Shown piece after piece: positions 1-12,835 of a stretch of 64,000 nucleotides of DNA (positions are counted from its first letter, which is position 1; every line of letters begins with the position of its first letter). A program made the position numbers and the translations under genes. Source of the DNA: Acanthochromis polyacanthus (taxonomy: Eukaryota; Chordata; Actinopteri; Pomacentridae); the NCBI RefSeq assembly GCF_021347895.1, contig NC_067122.1, positions 14,373,983-14,437,982 of the forward strand, given 5' to 3'. The notes under the pieces are model-generated. The model saw only the letters and a list, made by a program, of their open reading frames with translations. It was not told the origin of the DNA and did no database searches.

Positions 1-72
1 GAAACTGTGGAAAACCTGTGGCCTGTCCAAAGGGAAGAAAATCCACCTCACAGCACCTCTAAAGCTCACCAG
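1..72 (+). CDS. Possible 3' end of a coding exon at the window edge
   Basis: The first 72 bases end in ctcaccag followed by GTAACA, a usable splice donor, and two plus-strand frames are open. One reads ...ETVENLWPVQREENPPHS... (phase 0 at the junction) and the other ...LSKGKKIHLTAPLKLT... (phase 2). I recognise neither peptide. A possible partner exon lies at 6091. The exon start is outside the window, so this could equally be chance. Confidence 0.22.
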
Positions 73-2899
73 GTAACACATCCTATCTTTTTGTATTTTA
101 ATCCACTAAAAAGTCACCTTTTGGAGTCTCTGCTGGTTGCCTGGCAACTGCTCCCCACCATGAAATAGTCCTGCACATGTTTGCCCATAAAATGGTGAAT
201 TTTCATTGTTCAGTTTTTGCACCAACTAATCAAACTGAATACATAAAGTGTTGTTGTTTTAAGGCTAAATGTTGCAACTTTGGTCAGAACCAAGCTGTTT
301 CCAGCTGTTTGTAGTCATAATGCTGAACTTAGCTCCATGGTTACCATACAGATAACTTATACGGATAACTGTATCGATTTTCACCAAATTTAAACTGCTT
401 ACAGAGGAATACATAGAATTAAAACAATTCAACATCAATGAGTTGTAAAAGCTCAGTCGGGTGGTTCATCATCATCGGTTTATGTTCTGCTGTGAAATTG
501 CAAAGCTGAAGCAAAAAATTTAAGACGCACAAACATCATCTGTGGCTGATTGTTGTACGTCTGTGTCATCTGTTCTTTATTCCTCTGGTGCTGTTTCAAT
601 TTAAAACGTTCCTTTGCATCATACACTGGATGCTGCCACCTTGATGTCTCACACACAGACGATGTGTGTGTTCGTTTCTTGTTAAGACCATGATGCAGTT
701 CATCACTTTATGTTCATTTTTTAAAATATATAGTGTTAATTACTAGTATGGTTTTGCTGCAAATTATACATCCTACAGATTTTCCATGGATTTTTGGGAT
801 TTTTTCTTTGTGTAGTACAGTTGGATAACCCAAGATGTTGACATGTGTGCAGACAGACAGAGTTTTGTCAATTTTCTCATCAAGTCGTTGTCCAAAATGC
901 CAATAAGCAAATTTACCAAAATATTAAGCTTCCTTTAGGGCACCCGACGATAAAGGGTTTATAGTTGTACCAAATGGCTTTAATGCATTACAGACCAGTA
1001 ATAAGCAGTTATTAAGACATTAGCATTGTGGTTGCCAGGTTAGAGCTGCTGTTGGTCCTCCATCAGCATTAGACTTTATTTGTTTGTTTAGTTCATGCTA
1101 TGGGTAATTTGACCCCTGATCTTTTGAAAAGTGTTACTGTGACAACAATTGATCAGTTATTATTCAGTTGTTTAATTCCACATAACTTTTACTCTTGACG
1201 CCTGTTAAATTGAGTTTTTAACACTTGTAAATGTAAAAATAATGTTTATCGCCATTTATTTTCATCTTAAATGCAAACTAAACATACATTCTGCACACTT
1301 TATGTCTAATTATATGAAAAACTCTTTACTGGGGACTTGTCAGTTAATGACTTACCTGAGTGGTAAAGAAAATGCTGTAACTTATTAACAGGTTGTTACT
1401 GAACTAGAAAGATATAGTAATTAATTTACCAATAAAGCTGTAGTAATTTCTTTTAACCTGCTGTAACAGATGTCTTATCAGAAACTGGCACACATGAATC
1501 AAGCAGACGTGTGTTTCTTTCTATCAGTTTCATCGTCTGCTGTGTATGTTGACATGTTCTACATCCACTGACCTGGAGTTAAGGCCCTGCTTACATTTCT
1601 CATTCCCAGATTCATGTAACATTCAGGATTCTGTCTTTCCCGCATCTTGTAGCTGTGTCAAAACACATTTCAGAGATCTGTGATACATGGCATCCAAGAG
1701 TCATCCATGCTCCTTAGCGTGTTTTACATTCCCGCCTCATGCCTCACACACACACATTACACGGTGGAGCAATTAGCTCGATGCTGACGGAGTCCCTAAA
1801 CATTCAGTGTAGGAGGAACATTTTGCTCATGCTGAAAATGAAATGACCTCGGGGTGATGGAAATGCACGCAGTGGCCTCATTTTGAAATGGTTTAAAAAT
1901 GATTTATGACAATATGATTTATGGCCAAACACCATTACCTATGAAAGTAGTGCAATTGAGTATTTCTTGTCCTAAAAAATATTTCTGGTACACAAGTGCA
2001 CTGTTTGTTGTAAAGTGATACTGATGAACGAGACTTTGTTCATGAGTAATGCACTGAAAATGTTAGTCAAGAGTGCTGATGAATAAGTTGCAGGGTAGAG
2101 TTAAGGTAAAAGTCTTTTAGAGCCATTAGTAGATGTTTTTTATGCTGATGACCCCCATAAGAGTCTGAAAAATGCATTAAATATTTTTCTAACCCTAAAC
2201 ACAAAATCATTTTTACTGCCTGTTGGTACAAAAAACATTCCAACAAGTTGAACATGACCATTATCAGGCTGAAAAGCAAACATCGGTTGGTTAAAACTAC
2301 AGCCAGGAGCAGTCGATCCTATCTCCATGCTCAGCTACGGTTGGTTTCTGCTTTCATATTGTCTGGACTGTAAATGAAGCGTATCTAATGGGATAATAAC
2401 CTGTCAGATATTCAGGTTGAGCACAGAGCTGCCCTGTTTTTCAGGAGATGCCGAGTGTGTCAAAGAGCCAGAGGTTTGTTCGGGTGTCCCTTTTGTTGCC
2501 TTTTGAGTTGTGTTTCTGGCACATGGTGAAAGGTCTGTGGAGAGCTGCCAGTGGCTGAGGTCATTATCGTGTGATTTTCTAGTAAACTGTGACCACAAAG
2601 TTACTTTCACTGAATCAGACACTGCAGACAAACAATGCGCCATGGGACTGTGGCTGCATGCGGTCTGAATTGAAGTTGTTACCACAGTTTGAAAAGCGCA
2701 CTACAATCAAAAGGCTAGCCTTTGATTCAAACTACTGTCCCTACAGACATTTGCACTGCTGGCTACCTTGTACTTTGGTACCCCGTCCTGTAGAAATTAC
2801 TTCTTTATGCGCTTAATTTGCAGCAGCATTTGACAGAAAACCTAATGCCATTTCAACCAGCGCCAAGTCATTTTTTTCCCACCACTCTGGTCCAAGCAA
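73..2899. other. Non-coding stretch, nothing recognisable
   Basis: This is AT-rich sequence with a short CA patch near 1745 and no supported exon, RNA gene or repeat family. Open frames at 2067-2816 are short, overlap each other on both strands and lack protein-like composition. Confidence 0.6.
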
Positions 2900-3465
2900 G
2901 TGTTGAGTGGATTTAATGGCTGATGCATCAAGAATTAGACCTCCTCTACCACAGAAAAGTACACATGCTCCTACAGACAGGTGACAAGTTGAAAGGGGGG
3001 AAAAAACACATGAAGTACCTTAGTAAGGCATTTGGCCCCTTTACAACTCCAAAACAGCCTCAGGGCATTTTGGTATTGATTCTCCACATCTCTGCAACTC
3101 TCCAGGAGGGATACATGGCATTCTTCTAAAAGACATTCCCTTATCTGGTGATTTGAGGATGGTGGTGGTGAAGAGCACTGTCTAACCCGTTGGGTGCTCC
3201 TTGGGTTGAGATGTGGTAGCTGTCAAGGCCATAACATTTGATACACATCATATTCATCAAACCATTTAATGACTATTGGGTGTTTGAGGACATTGTTGTC
3301 CTGGAAGAGTCCACTCCCATCAGAACAGAAATCGTAGGATAAAGGTGATCATCCAGAAGAACTGTGTATTGATTTGTAGTAATCCTTTCTACTGAGATTA
3401 ATGGCCTCCACAGCAAAACAGAGCCACTGGGTCCCCTCAGTTAGGGGGTCAAAAATTCACGTTTT
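2900..3465 (-). mobile_element. Degenerate Tc1-like DNA transposon remnant
   Basis: The plus strand closely follows the reverse complement of a Tc1-like element common in fish. Recognisable blocks include 'cctcagggcattttggtat', 'gatggtggtggtgaagagc', 'ttgggttgagatgtggta' and 'ttgtcctggaagagtccact'. In the intact family these encode, on the minus strand, the transposase region around D-N-A-P-I-H-R and P-D-L-N-P-I-E-H. Here the frame is broken by many stops, and the 5' part of the transposase gene is missing beyond about 3465. This is a dead copy with approximate edges. Confidence 0.8.
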
Positions 3466-5424
3466 TTCCTTTACCACTTCTCTTTAGCTACCCATTGTCA
3501 AATTTTGAAGTTAACCTCCTAAAATAATGAAGTCATAGGGACAGGCAGTGACATGTAGGCCTGTTGCCATTTTTCACTTTTTTTTTCTAGAAAATTAGCT
3601 AGAAAAACAGGAAATCAGCAGTCGCTGTACTGTACATTTTAAAATATATTTTTTATTTATGGAAAAATATATTTTTCAGTGCAAAACGCCTGCTGAAAGG
3701 AGAGCACAGACCCAAAACATGAACAGAATAGAAACAGTCTTAGTATAAAATGTTTGTCTAGTCTTAGCTAGAAACTAAGACTTTAAAGTGAATAATGAGC
3801 AAAAAATGCAAATATCAAACTAGTTCAGAAAAAAGATCACTTCTTGATAGTTTATGCAGAGACTACAGCAGGGACTTTTCAAAAAGTGATGGTGGTGGGT
3901 AATCCAGCCTCAATAAATAATGTTCGGCTGCACCTAAACTGCATTCTCAGTCACAGTTTGAGGGAAATATATTTTCTGCTCAGTTAAGTTTTCTTGTAAT
4001 GTATCACAAATACGTTTTAATTAGCATGTCTTTGACATTTATTTTGTTGTTTGACTGTCCCTTCTTTTCAGCAAATCCATTATTTATTAGATGGGCAGAA
4101 CTCGTAACCCTTGAAACCCATAGAAACCCTAGAAAATCATGCTTCAAACATGTCTTGAAATAATCATTTTTTAACCCAAATGATGAGATTTTTGCAAAGT
4201 AACTTTGGTGCCGTTGCTTTTACCAAGCTTTAAACAAGTTAAAAAGTCCAACAAAGCTTGGTATTTTCTTAAACCTAACCACTTACTTTTGGTGCCAAAG
4301 CCAAACCAGAAAGCAAGTGAAGACTGAAAACAAACAAAAGCGGAAAACAAAACTTATTTCTGTGACTGATAGTCTTGAGTCTACCAAGCAAACCTATAGG
4401 TTTCTCACCACATCACACATTTAAGCTTTTGCATATTTTGATGCAAAATCCTGTTCTCCTAAAAACATAATCAACAATGTAGTTTCACTGCATAGGAACA
4501 TTTTGTGGAGACTGGGTTGCAGTTGGGTGTTGTTGACGAAGAAATAGAGATTTTACTTGGGTTTTTTCAAACTGATGTTTCTACCCTCGGAATATGAACT
4601 CTATTTGCTTTGATGATCCTCTCACCTCTCCTCTCATGTCTCCATCAGGCTGACATTTGGAGCAAAAGGCCTGAAGATCTATCGGGCAGATTGTCGTTAA
4701 ATTTGGTGCCAAATGTTGTGTTTCCACTCCACCACATAATTAAACCTTCTTCTTTATTTAGTCTATAAAAAGTATCAGAAAACTAAAATGGGAAAAGATA
4801 TGAACATGTTTGACTTCTGTGTGATACAAGAATGCAATACTGCCTTAATTTGAGAAAAATGTTGTCATAATCGTAGCAGCAATGAGGTTAATGCATTTGA
4901 CAGAACAAATGGTTAATAGTTTCACGTCTTTACTGTGCAAGCTGAGGTTGAAATGAACTGCCCCGTTACAGAACAGCAATTTCCTGAGTTAGAGGACATA
5001 AATGCGACAATAAAATGTGTAAGCTGACATGTTGTTCAGGGATTATTTCCTGGAGGTGATTTCCATTTCTTCCCGGCACTGAAAGAGGTGCAGGATGATG
5101 CTCATGCTGCTGTGAAAGCAGTCAACTCATTCACTGTGGAATAAAATTAAACAGAGACACAGACAAATGTTAGAATTAAGCTTTGTTCTGTGATGGATTA
5201 CTGGGTTTTAGTTACTTTGTCAGCAGCATGTCACTGTGTTTTTCACGCTGTACAGACATGAATCATAGCAGATGTCTTCTCTTCAAGGTATGCCAGCATA
5301 TAGGGATAGCGTGAAGATAGCTCAGACATCAGTATTATCCGTTAAGGAAACCTCTGCTTCACAAGATAGTCCACAGCGGAACATGACAGGAAATTTGGGA
5401 AGGAAACAGATGATGTCTAGTGCA
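3466..5424. other. Non-coding stretch, no clear feature
   Basis: This is AT-rich DNA without a supported gene. A short open segment after an acceptor-like site at 4649 (reading LTFGAKGLKIYRADCR then a stop) was noted but is too short to claim. Confidence 0.5.
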
Positions 5425-5500
5425 GGTCATGAGCTGGTTTTGAACCCGTGATGACAGGAACACATGGTGCTCACCTCCAGGCCGCTGCACCATGAAGACC
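5425..5500 (-). repeat. tRNA-like sequence (tRNA pseudogene or SINE head)
   Basis: On the minus strand this 76-base segment has a possible Pol III A box (TGGTGCAGCGG) and B box (GGTTCAAAACC) at tRNA-like spacing. Its ends, GGTC and GACC, could pair as an acceptor stem. The T stem pairs only partly and the rest of the acceptor stem is mismatched, so it is not a functional tRNA. A tRNA-derived SINE head is the likeliest reading; no tail was identified. Confidence 0.35.
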
Positions 5501-6090
5501 TTTGATTTATCTTCAAACCAAAGTTGAGAATGTGTCACTGAATTTCTGCCTGTCTCTGCTAAGCCGAGTGTTTGGCGCTCGCATACTTGGGTTCTTTTTT
5601 TCTCACCGTGCTTGGTCTGGTTTTATAGAGCGTCCCCTTAGAATGAGATTACTTTTAAAATTTTTCAGACTGTTGTTAGTCTAACAGAGGTCATGTTTAC
5701 ATAAGTGGAGGAGCTGCTGAAGGGGACGGCCTCCTGTGGGCCACAAGACCAGTCTGGATCTGTAATGGTCAAAATGATTCTTTTGGTCACACCACTGAAT
5801 GTAACTCAAATATTTTAAACATCTGTGTTAATATATAACATGTGATCAAGGGAAGTATCATTTCAATATGTTTTATGTCCTTGTTTGTGCTTCCTGATCG
5901 TGCATGTCGCCCACACATATGACCTTTGGAGATCTGACTCATGTCAAATCATCCCTAATCCACCGTCATCCTTATCAGTCAGTGTGTACTCTGGATGCCT
6001 CACTGCCTTCCCCCACTGTTTTTCTGACGTGTGATTGGGCGGTTGTGGGTTGATCCATGAGGTTTGCCTTTCCTGTTTACCTGTTGCAGG

Positions 6091-6192
6091 CAGATGTTCT
6101 CCAGAATAAGTGGAAGCTCATCCTGACTGGGTGTCAGTGCTCGATGTACCGAATACCCAAGCCAGAGATCTGCCAACGTAAACTAACCTAAA
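6091..6192 (+). CDS. Possible terminal exon (unrecognised)
   Basis: A good acceptor (tgtttacctgttgcag) precedes this segment. In phase 0 it reads ADVLQNKWKLILTGCQCSMY and continues about 14 residues to TAA at 6190-6192. In phase 2 it reads QMFSRISGSSS and stops at once. Either phase could continue from the candidate exon at 1-72. The peptide matches no family I know, and conservation is untested. Confidence 0.18.
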
Positions 6193-6566
6193 GCTGCATC
6201 ATCAGCTGTAAACAGTTAGTCAGCCAGGATGGTCAGGGTTGTTTAACATGTAGCGGATTTATAAGGAGAAGGTTTTAAGTCAGGGCTGATTGTTAACATG
6301 ATTAAACCACACTGTGATTTAACAAAGCTTTTTCTGTTTTTGATCGCACTCAAATATCAATAAAAATACAAATGTCTAACATAACATACCATTAAAAACC
6401 TGTAACTGTTAATAACCATAAAATGCCCTTTTGTGTAAAGAAAAAAAATACATTTTTAAAAATTGAAAATACTGTAAAATTACTGTAAAAACACTTCAAC
6501 AGGTGAACCTGTGAAATTTATTATTTATTTTCCTTATAAAAATTACATAGAATAACAAAAAGCAGT

Positions 6567-6597
6567 ATCCATCCATCCATCCATCCATCCATCCATC
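6567..6597. repeat. (ATCC)n microsatellite
   Basis: About seven and a half uninterrupted ATCC units. Confidence 0.95.
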
Positions 6598-8012
6598 ACA
6601 AAGTAGGCTTTAATTGTGAAAATGTATTGAAATTTTTTTTCTTACAGTTTTGTGCAGTAGTTTAACCCCTTTAATCATCAATAATCACAAAGATTATTGT
6701 ATATTGTTGATTATTGTATTAAATTGTATATGAACTCAATAATGCCTTGTGAAAAATGCACCTTTTTCTAGAAATGATCCATTCACTTCTCAACAGTTGT
6801 CTCTAGGTTTTGCCTGGATAAGAAAACACTTAAATTACATTTATAAAGCATGAATCACTGTGTGTCCTGTATTATAAATGCTGGCAACATAACCTGCGGC
6901 CAACTTAGCAAAGGAATGGATGGGTCAAAACATGCAGTGTGCTGTGATCGACATTTTGGTATAATCCAGTTAATCATGCTTTTGAACAAAGTACAGCTGA
7001 AGTTTTTAGCTTTACTAGGTTCACTTTATCTCCATATCTGAATTGACTTTGTGGATTTTAGTAATTTTTATCATAGGAAAGACAACCAAAGGAATTACAG
7101 AATCTTGTAGGTGTTATGTATGTGTCAATGTAAGTTGTAACAGTGAAACTTCATGCACAAAATCAGAAAATCCCCACAGTTAAAACATATATCTGCATTG
7201 AACCAGTTCTACACCTGAGTTTTAGTGAGTCTACGCACATGTCCACAGTCCTTACAGGCTGATAAAGTCCAAACTGAGACAATCAGGACTATTGGATGCT
7301 AAAAAAAACTCCTTATAGCTTCATTTTATACAGTCACTTTAACCTTTTAGAAGTATCAACTATGTTATGTTGGCGCATCTCTATAGTTTGCATGAAAGGA
7401 AGTTCTTTTTTTTGACTGAAGCTTTCAAAATGTAGAAACCACTGTTTGCTGTGCATTTTAACATTACAACATATGGTTTGTATATTTGTAAGCAGAAATG
7501 GTTTATGCAGCACAAGTTAAATGTAAATGTTGACGTTAGCTCACTAAATTATGAACCAGACCAGGATTGTTGTTTCAGATGTTTACTGTGTTCAAAGATG
7601 TTAAATACGGCCTGTGGCTGCAACTTGAAAAAATAATGTTGTTTTTTCAGATTATGTAAGGCGGATTTGTAGGTCTTTCTGTCATTTAAAAACTCTGACA
7701 CTAGCAGTGGTTACGTAATATGAATATCTTAGCTAAATGTTTGTTTTTATGTTCGTTTTTAGCATTTAGACAAAAGAAAGATCAGTTAATTAAAGCTCTT
7801 TTTTAGTGCTTTTGTCATATTTTAAATAACTGTCTTTGTTCAGTTAGTGCAAAGTAAAAAGAAATATTGAGTTCAATTCTGAATAGGAGTTGATTGATGA
7901 CACTTGTCTATACAATATTTGCTTTGTTTTTTTTGTTTTATGAATTCATTATTGGATGCCAAAAAGAAACAAAAGCGAAAGTCAAGTCAAAATGGTTTTA
8001 ATGACATTTTTC

Positions 8013-8013
<1 letters not shown>

Positions 8014-8049
<36 letters not shown>

Positions 8050-8070
8050 TATTTTTTTTTTTTTTTTTTT
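8014..8070. repeat. (AT)n microsatellite followed by a T-rich tract
   Basis: About 33 bp of alternating AT runs into a 24-bp T-rich tract with a single A. Confidence 0.95.
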
Positions 8071-9581
8071 AAAGGGAGAGCAGCCACATGTTATATTCCA
8101 ACTTACAAATCTCATTATTACGATTCTATCAAAAGTATTAGGAATCACTGATAAGTAGTGATGCTCGATCCATTATCATTTAATTTTATAATGCTACAGT
8201 TTGCACTTTTCCATCTGATAATAGACTCCTTACATTTGAGAAAGGTACTACTTGGGGCAAATCTCCAAAAATATTTCTCTCTTCTTAACTTAAGTGTAAC
8301 TTATCTGTATTTCAAATGATACGCTGAAGCAGAATACATAAATCTGACATAAATAAATCCCTGGAAGGTAGGTGTAGCTGTCTCCCAAAGGCAGACTTGT
8401 AAACTCAATGTTCCTCTTATATATGATATTTTCTCCTACACATTGCTGAAATGTTTGCTAAAGTAGTTTTTCATTGCACGGTAAGAATAAGGTATGTGGG
8501 ATGCAGCATAATGTGTGGCTGGTTTTTACGTTTTAATTACACTGTAAAAAACACTGTTAAAAACATGTTTTCCTGACCAGGTTTATTTCACTGTACTATA
8601 ACCTGCAGGTACCAGTAGTTACAAAATTTATATCTCCTTGTTTTTGTTCCAACATTTATGTCCCAGCAGGAAACCAATAAGTACTGTAGGATTGCCTGAT
8701 TCATAAAAGGAAATGACCCTATAAATTGTTGGTTGTATTTTAAACTTAAACACATGTGCATAGCTTTTGTTTGAATGTTGAGGGGAAGACGCATTAAGTG
8801 GAGGATCTGAGAGTCCAGGCAACTTTGAGCTGCTGTAAATATCGATATGGATATACCCTCTGCATCTCCTTGAAATCTATGCATTTTATTCTTATATATA
8901 CTTACACACACTGTATAAGAATATCCATGAAAACAATATTGAATCTGGCAGTAAAAGTGTCAGAAAAACATAAATAAAAAACTGTGGAATATTGTAAAAA
9001 CAGTGAAAATTGCAGCCAATTTTTTTCTAAATAATAACAGTTTTTGCCAATTAACATACAGTAAAATGTGCAATTTTATGGTCACACACTGTAAAAAAAA
9101 ATTTACTATTGTAAAATTTTTGACATGGACATTATATACAGTACATTACAATGCTTTTTCACACTCAGCATGTAAATTAGTACTTTTTTTTGTCATTTTA
9201 CAAAATATTTTGTTGAGTTCAACAAAACAAGGAAAATCTGTAAACATTAAAAACATGTTTACCATTTTTCATTTCTTAATCTAGATATTTATTCTTTCAG
9301 ATAATGGGAAATATCTGTGAAATAATTGTATTCATAGGGATTTTAAACACAGGAAGGTTATAATCATGCGTTGTTCATAAACAAATTGTAATTCATACAA
9401 ATCTAATTAAAACAAAATAAAATAAAATTTGATCTGGATAATATTTACAACTTTTTGCCCTTTTTAGGGTTGATGTGTAAATAAAAAACTGTTTTCTGTG
9501 ATTTTACTAATTATTATTTGCAATTAAAAATGAAGTTTGTCTATAAAAAATAATAATCTTCTCAAAAACTGCAGTTAAATA

Positions 9582-9635
<54 letters not shown>

Positions 9636-12600
9636 CTATGAACTGTTAAAAAACTTAAAAAATTAAATAATACTTTTTTTCCCACAAGTTCATTAGTTAA
9701 TTAGTTCATATCTGTAATTTAACAGACAAGGTGAGACCCGCAAAATAAAAGTAATTTAAAAAGCATTTTGTACATTTTCTAAAAAGATTTAAATATTTTT
9801 ATAGTGCTGCTGATTCAAAAAGATGTTTAATGCATTTTTGAAAGATCTGTGAAGCTGTTTTTTCCAGGAATTTATGTTTTAATATTATCTATTATTCTAT
9901 CTATCTCTACCTGTGTGTCCAATGACAGTGAAGTTGAGCCTTTAATTTGAAAGATCTGACTACTTTTTAGGGATAAACTAAGTCAAGCAAGACTCAAGCA
10001 GAGTCTAAAATGTATTTCCATAATTACCCGTCCTCATTTAGCTGACACAGCTTACAGGAAGTGCATTGAACCACAATCAACACTTGTAAGCGTCTCATAT
10101 AAAAGTGCTGTGTGCTCTTTTCAGCATTAACCTGCTGGCCCTTCATCATTTCCTCCAGCCTCCGGCCCTCCTGACTCATCTCCACTGTGACTCCCTGTGG
10201 CATCCAATGGTCAGTGTGCTTTGTATATTGCTGATGTCTGTGTTTACCGGCCTTACACGCAATGTTAGCCAGAGGTGTCACCTACCGCACACATGCAGAA
10301 AGTCTGCACCCCATTCACACAACAGAGTTTAAACAGAAACAAGCAGCAGCAGCAAAGGAGAGAAAAGTCTTCAGGCTTTGTGTTTGATAAACAACTGAGT
10401 GCAGATAATTAGTTGATAAGTCGTCACTTTCATTTAGAGCCGGGACTCGACTGCATCTATTGCCTGCAAGCTGAGCCTCACTCACAGGCTTTGTATTACC
10501 ATATGTTGAATTTTTAATCAATTAACGTCCTGAAGGAGAGATGGGAAAGTGCAGATTCGCTCCAGTGGGGATGTAGGGGCAAAGACAATTCTGTGATATT
10601 TGCATATGGCTCATTTTTGCACCCTCATGTACACTTGTGCTGCTGTATGGCATTAAGAAAATGTCGCAATACTGCTGTCTGCCCGCTTCTGAAGTAATTA
10701 GTAGCTCTGACCACTCAGACAGCTGGCCAATTAAACGTGCTTGTGGCTGCTGCTGCTGCTTGATGTGTGCTGGGCTTCACACAGAGGTGTAGATGGGAGG
10801 ACAAACTCATCTCTCCATAGTGGGGGGAGGCAATGCCAGGAAAGCTTGGCTGTGTCTGAGAGTGTCTGTGTGCTTCTCCACTGGCTGTGTGAGCAGATAA
10901 GAAAGGAGGCAGAAGGAGAGCTGCTGATTCTGGGTTTATTCCACATCCTCCCTTCTCCCAGTCTGTCTTTCTGTGTGCAGCTGCAGGTCTGGGAGCTGAC
11001 CTGCATTAAGACATAAGAAAGCGCCTGACGGGCTAATAGGAACAGTTTTCTAGAACATCTTCAAAAGCTTGTTAAACTGCGGAGCTTTGGCAGTGATTTA
11101 AGGAAATCTGCTATTATGGTTTAAATAGAGTTCACCTAATCTGTGTTGGCAGATTAGAAATGCCTGGACATCACCCAAACGCTCCCCGGCTAACTGATGT
11201 CTCTGTCTCCGCACTAATGTATTTATTAGACATGTACAAACGCAGCCTTTTGCTGCGTAACCCAATGAATGAAAGTCATAAGCCAAAGCATTTCTTTATT
11301 TGCCTATTACTTTTCATGCATTAAACGGACTCACGACTGCCCTGTGAGAAAAATCAAACGCTCTTTGTTCTTCTAAGACATTAACGCTTTTTTTTGTTGA
11401 AACATGCCCAAAGGATTCTTTCTTTTTTACTGTAACCATCGTGCTTTTATTGTTTTCTATAAACCCTGTGATGCTAATGGGAAAATAGCTTCAATTTGGA
11501 GTGGTGCAGCCAGTGGGCATCTGACAGTGATTTGCTGATCCTGTGCAATTGCATGATGGCTCTCATCCTCTACGGCCACAGGGTCTGAGGAACCAGCCAA
11601 TCACTGACCATCAGCACTCTGCTGTTGGCAATTATAGGTCAGCGTGTGTCACGACATCATTGTCTTCCCGTTGAATGGCTCAGTACCAGCGAACACTGCA
11701 ATCAGTTCTGTTTTTCTCATTGTCATTTAAAGTGGAGCAGAAATCCAGTTCATTCCAACAACATGACCACTGTTTGCAGAATTATTGTCGTTGGAGTTGT
11801 TTTGGAAAAACATTTCCGCACAGACAAAATCACACATTCTTTTAGCTTCAAGCCTCCAGGATTGGCCATACAGATCTTCATCTTGATTAAGTTTTTTGTG
11901 GGTAAAGAGAAATATAAACTTGTAACCTGTCGCTTTATCTGAACAAAATTCTGAATATAGGTTGGATTGTAAAGTTAATACTAGCCGATATGTTTGATTT
12001 AATTTCATGCATTTTGAGGCACTGCATTAGAAGAAGGTTAGCAAAAAAAAAAAAAAGAAAATTGTAAATAATTTCACAAAAAATGTTTCTGCTCAATTGA
12101 GGTGGTTTGATTGATCAGTTTCTACTTCTTTTTTTTGTTGTTGTCATCGTCACTGGACAGCATTAATAATGACCAATGTCAGCTGACCTTTAAAGAATAA
12201 CTGCAAGTTTCCTATTTGAAAACAATTCTTGACAACTTTGCTCCACTTTTCTCTTGTACATTTTACAAGTTTTGTTTGTTTCTTCTTCTTTAAATGTTTT
12301 TTACAGCTTTTTTCTGCTGTGTTTATGGCCTTTACCGCCACCTTCAGGCAACACCAGCAGTCTCATTTTCTCCCTCCACAGTAGTTAATAGAAGCAAGTC
12401 TTTGCATTTTGATTTTTCATATTTATTGGCAACATTTCAAAGTTTGTGTTAAATATCTTGTTAGTTCTAAGGATATCCACTATAATTTTACTCAGCTGAA
12501 GGTAATCAAAGCATCACCTCACAACATGTGAGTGAAAACCATGACTATACACAGTACAATAGATTTTACAGCACAATGAGTTTCATTGGCACCACCTAGT

Positions 12601-12684
12601 ATGTGATACTGCACTTGTTTGTCTGTTAAGTCAGTACATCAACAATTATTTACCAGTAGTTTCAGGTTTTTTTTTTAATAAGAG
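8071..12684. other. Non-coding, very AT-rich stretch
   Basis: The segment 8530-9110 contains several ACTGTAAAA motifs and may be an eroded MITE. An AT microsatellite lies at 9585-9632. From about 10 kb the base composition is more balanced. A minus-strand segment near 10140-10205 reads GVTVEMSQEGRRLEEMMKGQ between acceptor-like and weak donor-like sites, but it is too short to call an exon. No supported gene. Confidence 0.5.
9585..9632. repeat. (AT)n microsatellite
   Basis: Forty-eight bp of uninterrupted AT dinucleotide. Confidence 0.97.
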
Positions 12685-12835
12685 CAGGGTGTCAACAAAG
12701 TTGACGGTTCAATCCGTGGTTCTTCCATGTGCTGAAGGGTTCTTGTGCAAATCCCTGAGAAACATATAAAACGCTTTGTAGAACGTAGCTCAGGTTAAAT
12801 GGTGTTAGAATAATGCAGATTGTTTACCATCATAC
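12685..12835 (+). repeat. Degenerate tRNA-derived SINE-like repeat
   Basis: It contains a B-box-like ggttcaatccgtgg, then 'ttcttgtgcaaatccctga', 'aaaacgctttgtagaac' and a tail 'taatgcagattgtttaccat'. These occur in this order in a common fish SINE class with an AAGCGCTTTG...GCGCTATATAA tail. The A box is not convincing, so the copy is probably truncated at its 5' end. Confidence 0.5.

Larger units (their letters stand above)
5501..8012. other. Non-coding AT-rich stretch with an ATCC microsatellite
   Basis: The only clear feature is an (ATCC)n tract at 6567-6597. ACTGTAAAA-type motifs occur near 6470-6490, a pattern often seen in fish MITEs, but no terminal repeats could be paired. No supported gene. 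Confidence 0.55.

Noticed and set aside
10140..10205. Minus-strand exon-like segment reading GVTVEMSQEGRRLEEMMKGQ
   Set aside because: It is very short, has a weak donor (GTTAAT) and no identifiable neighbouring exon.
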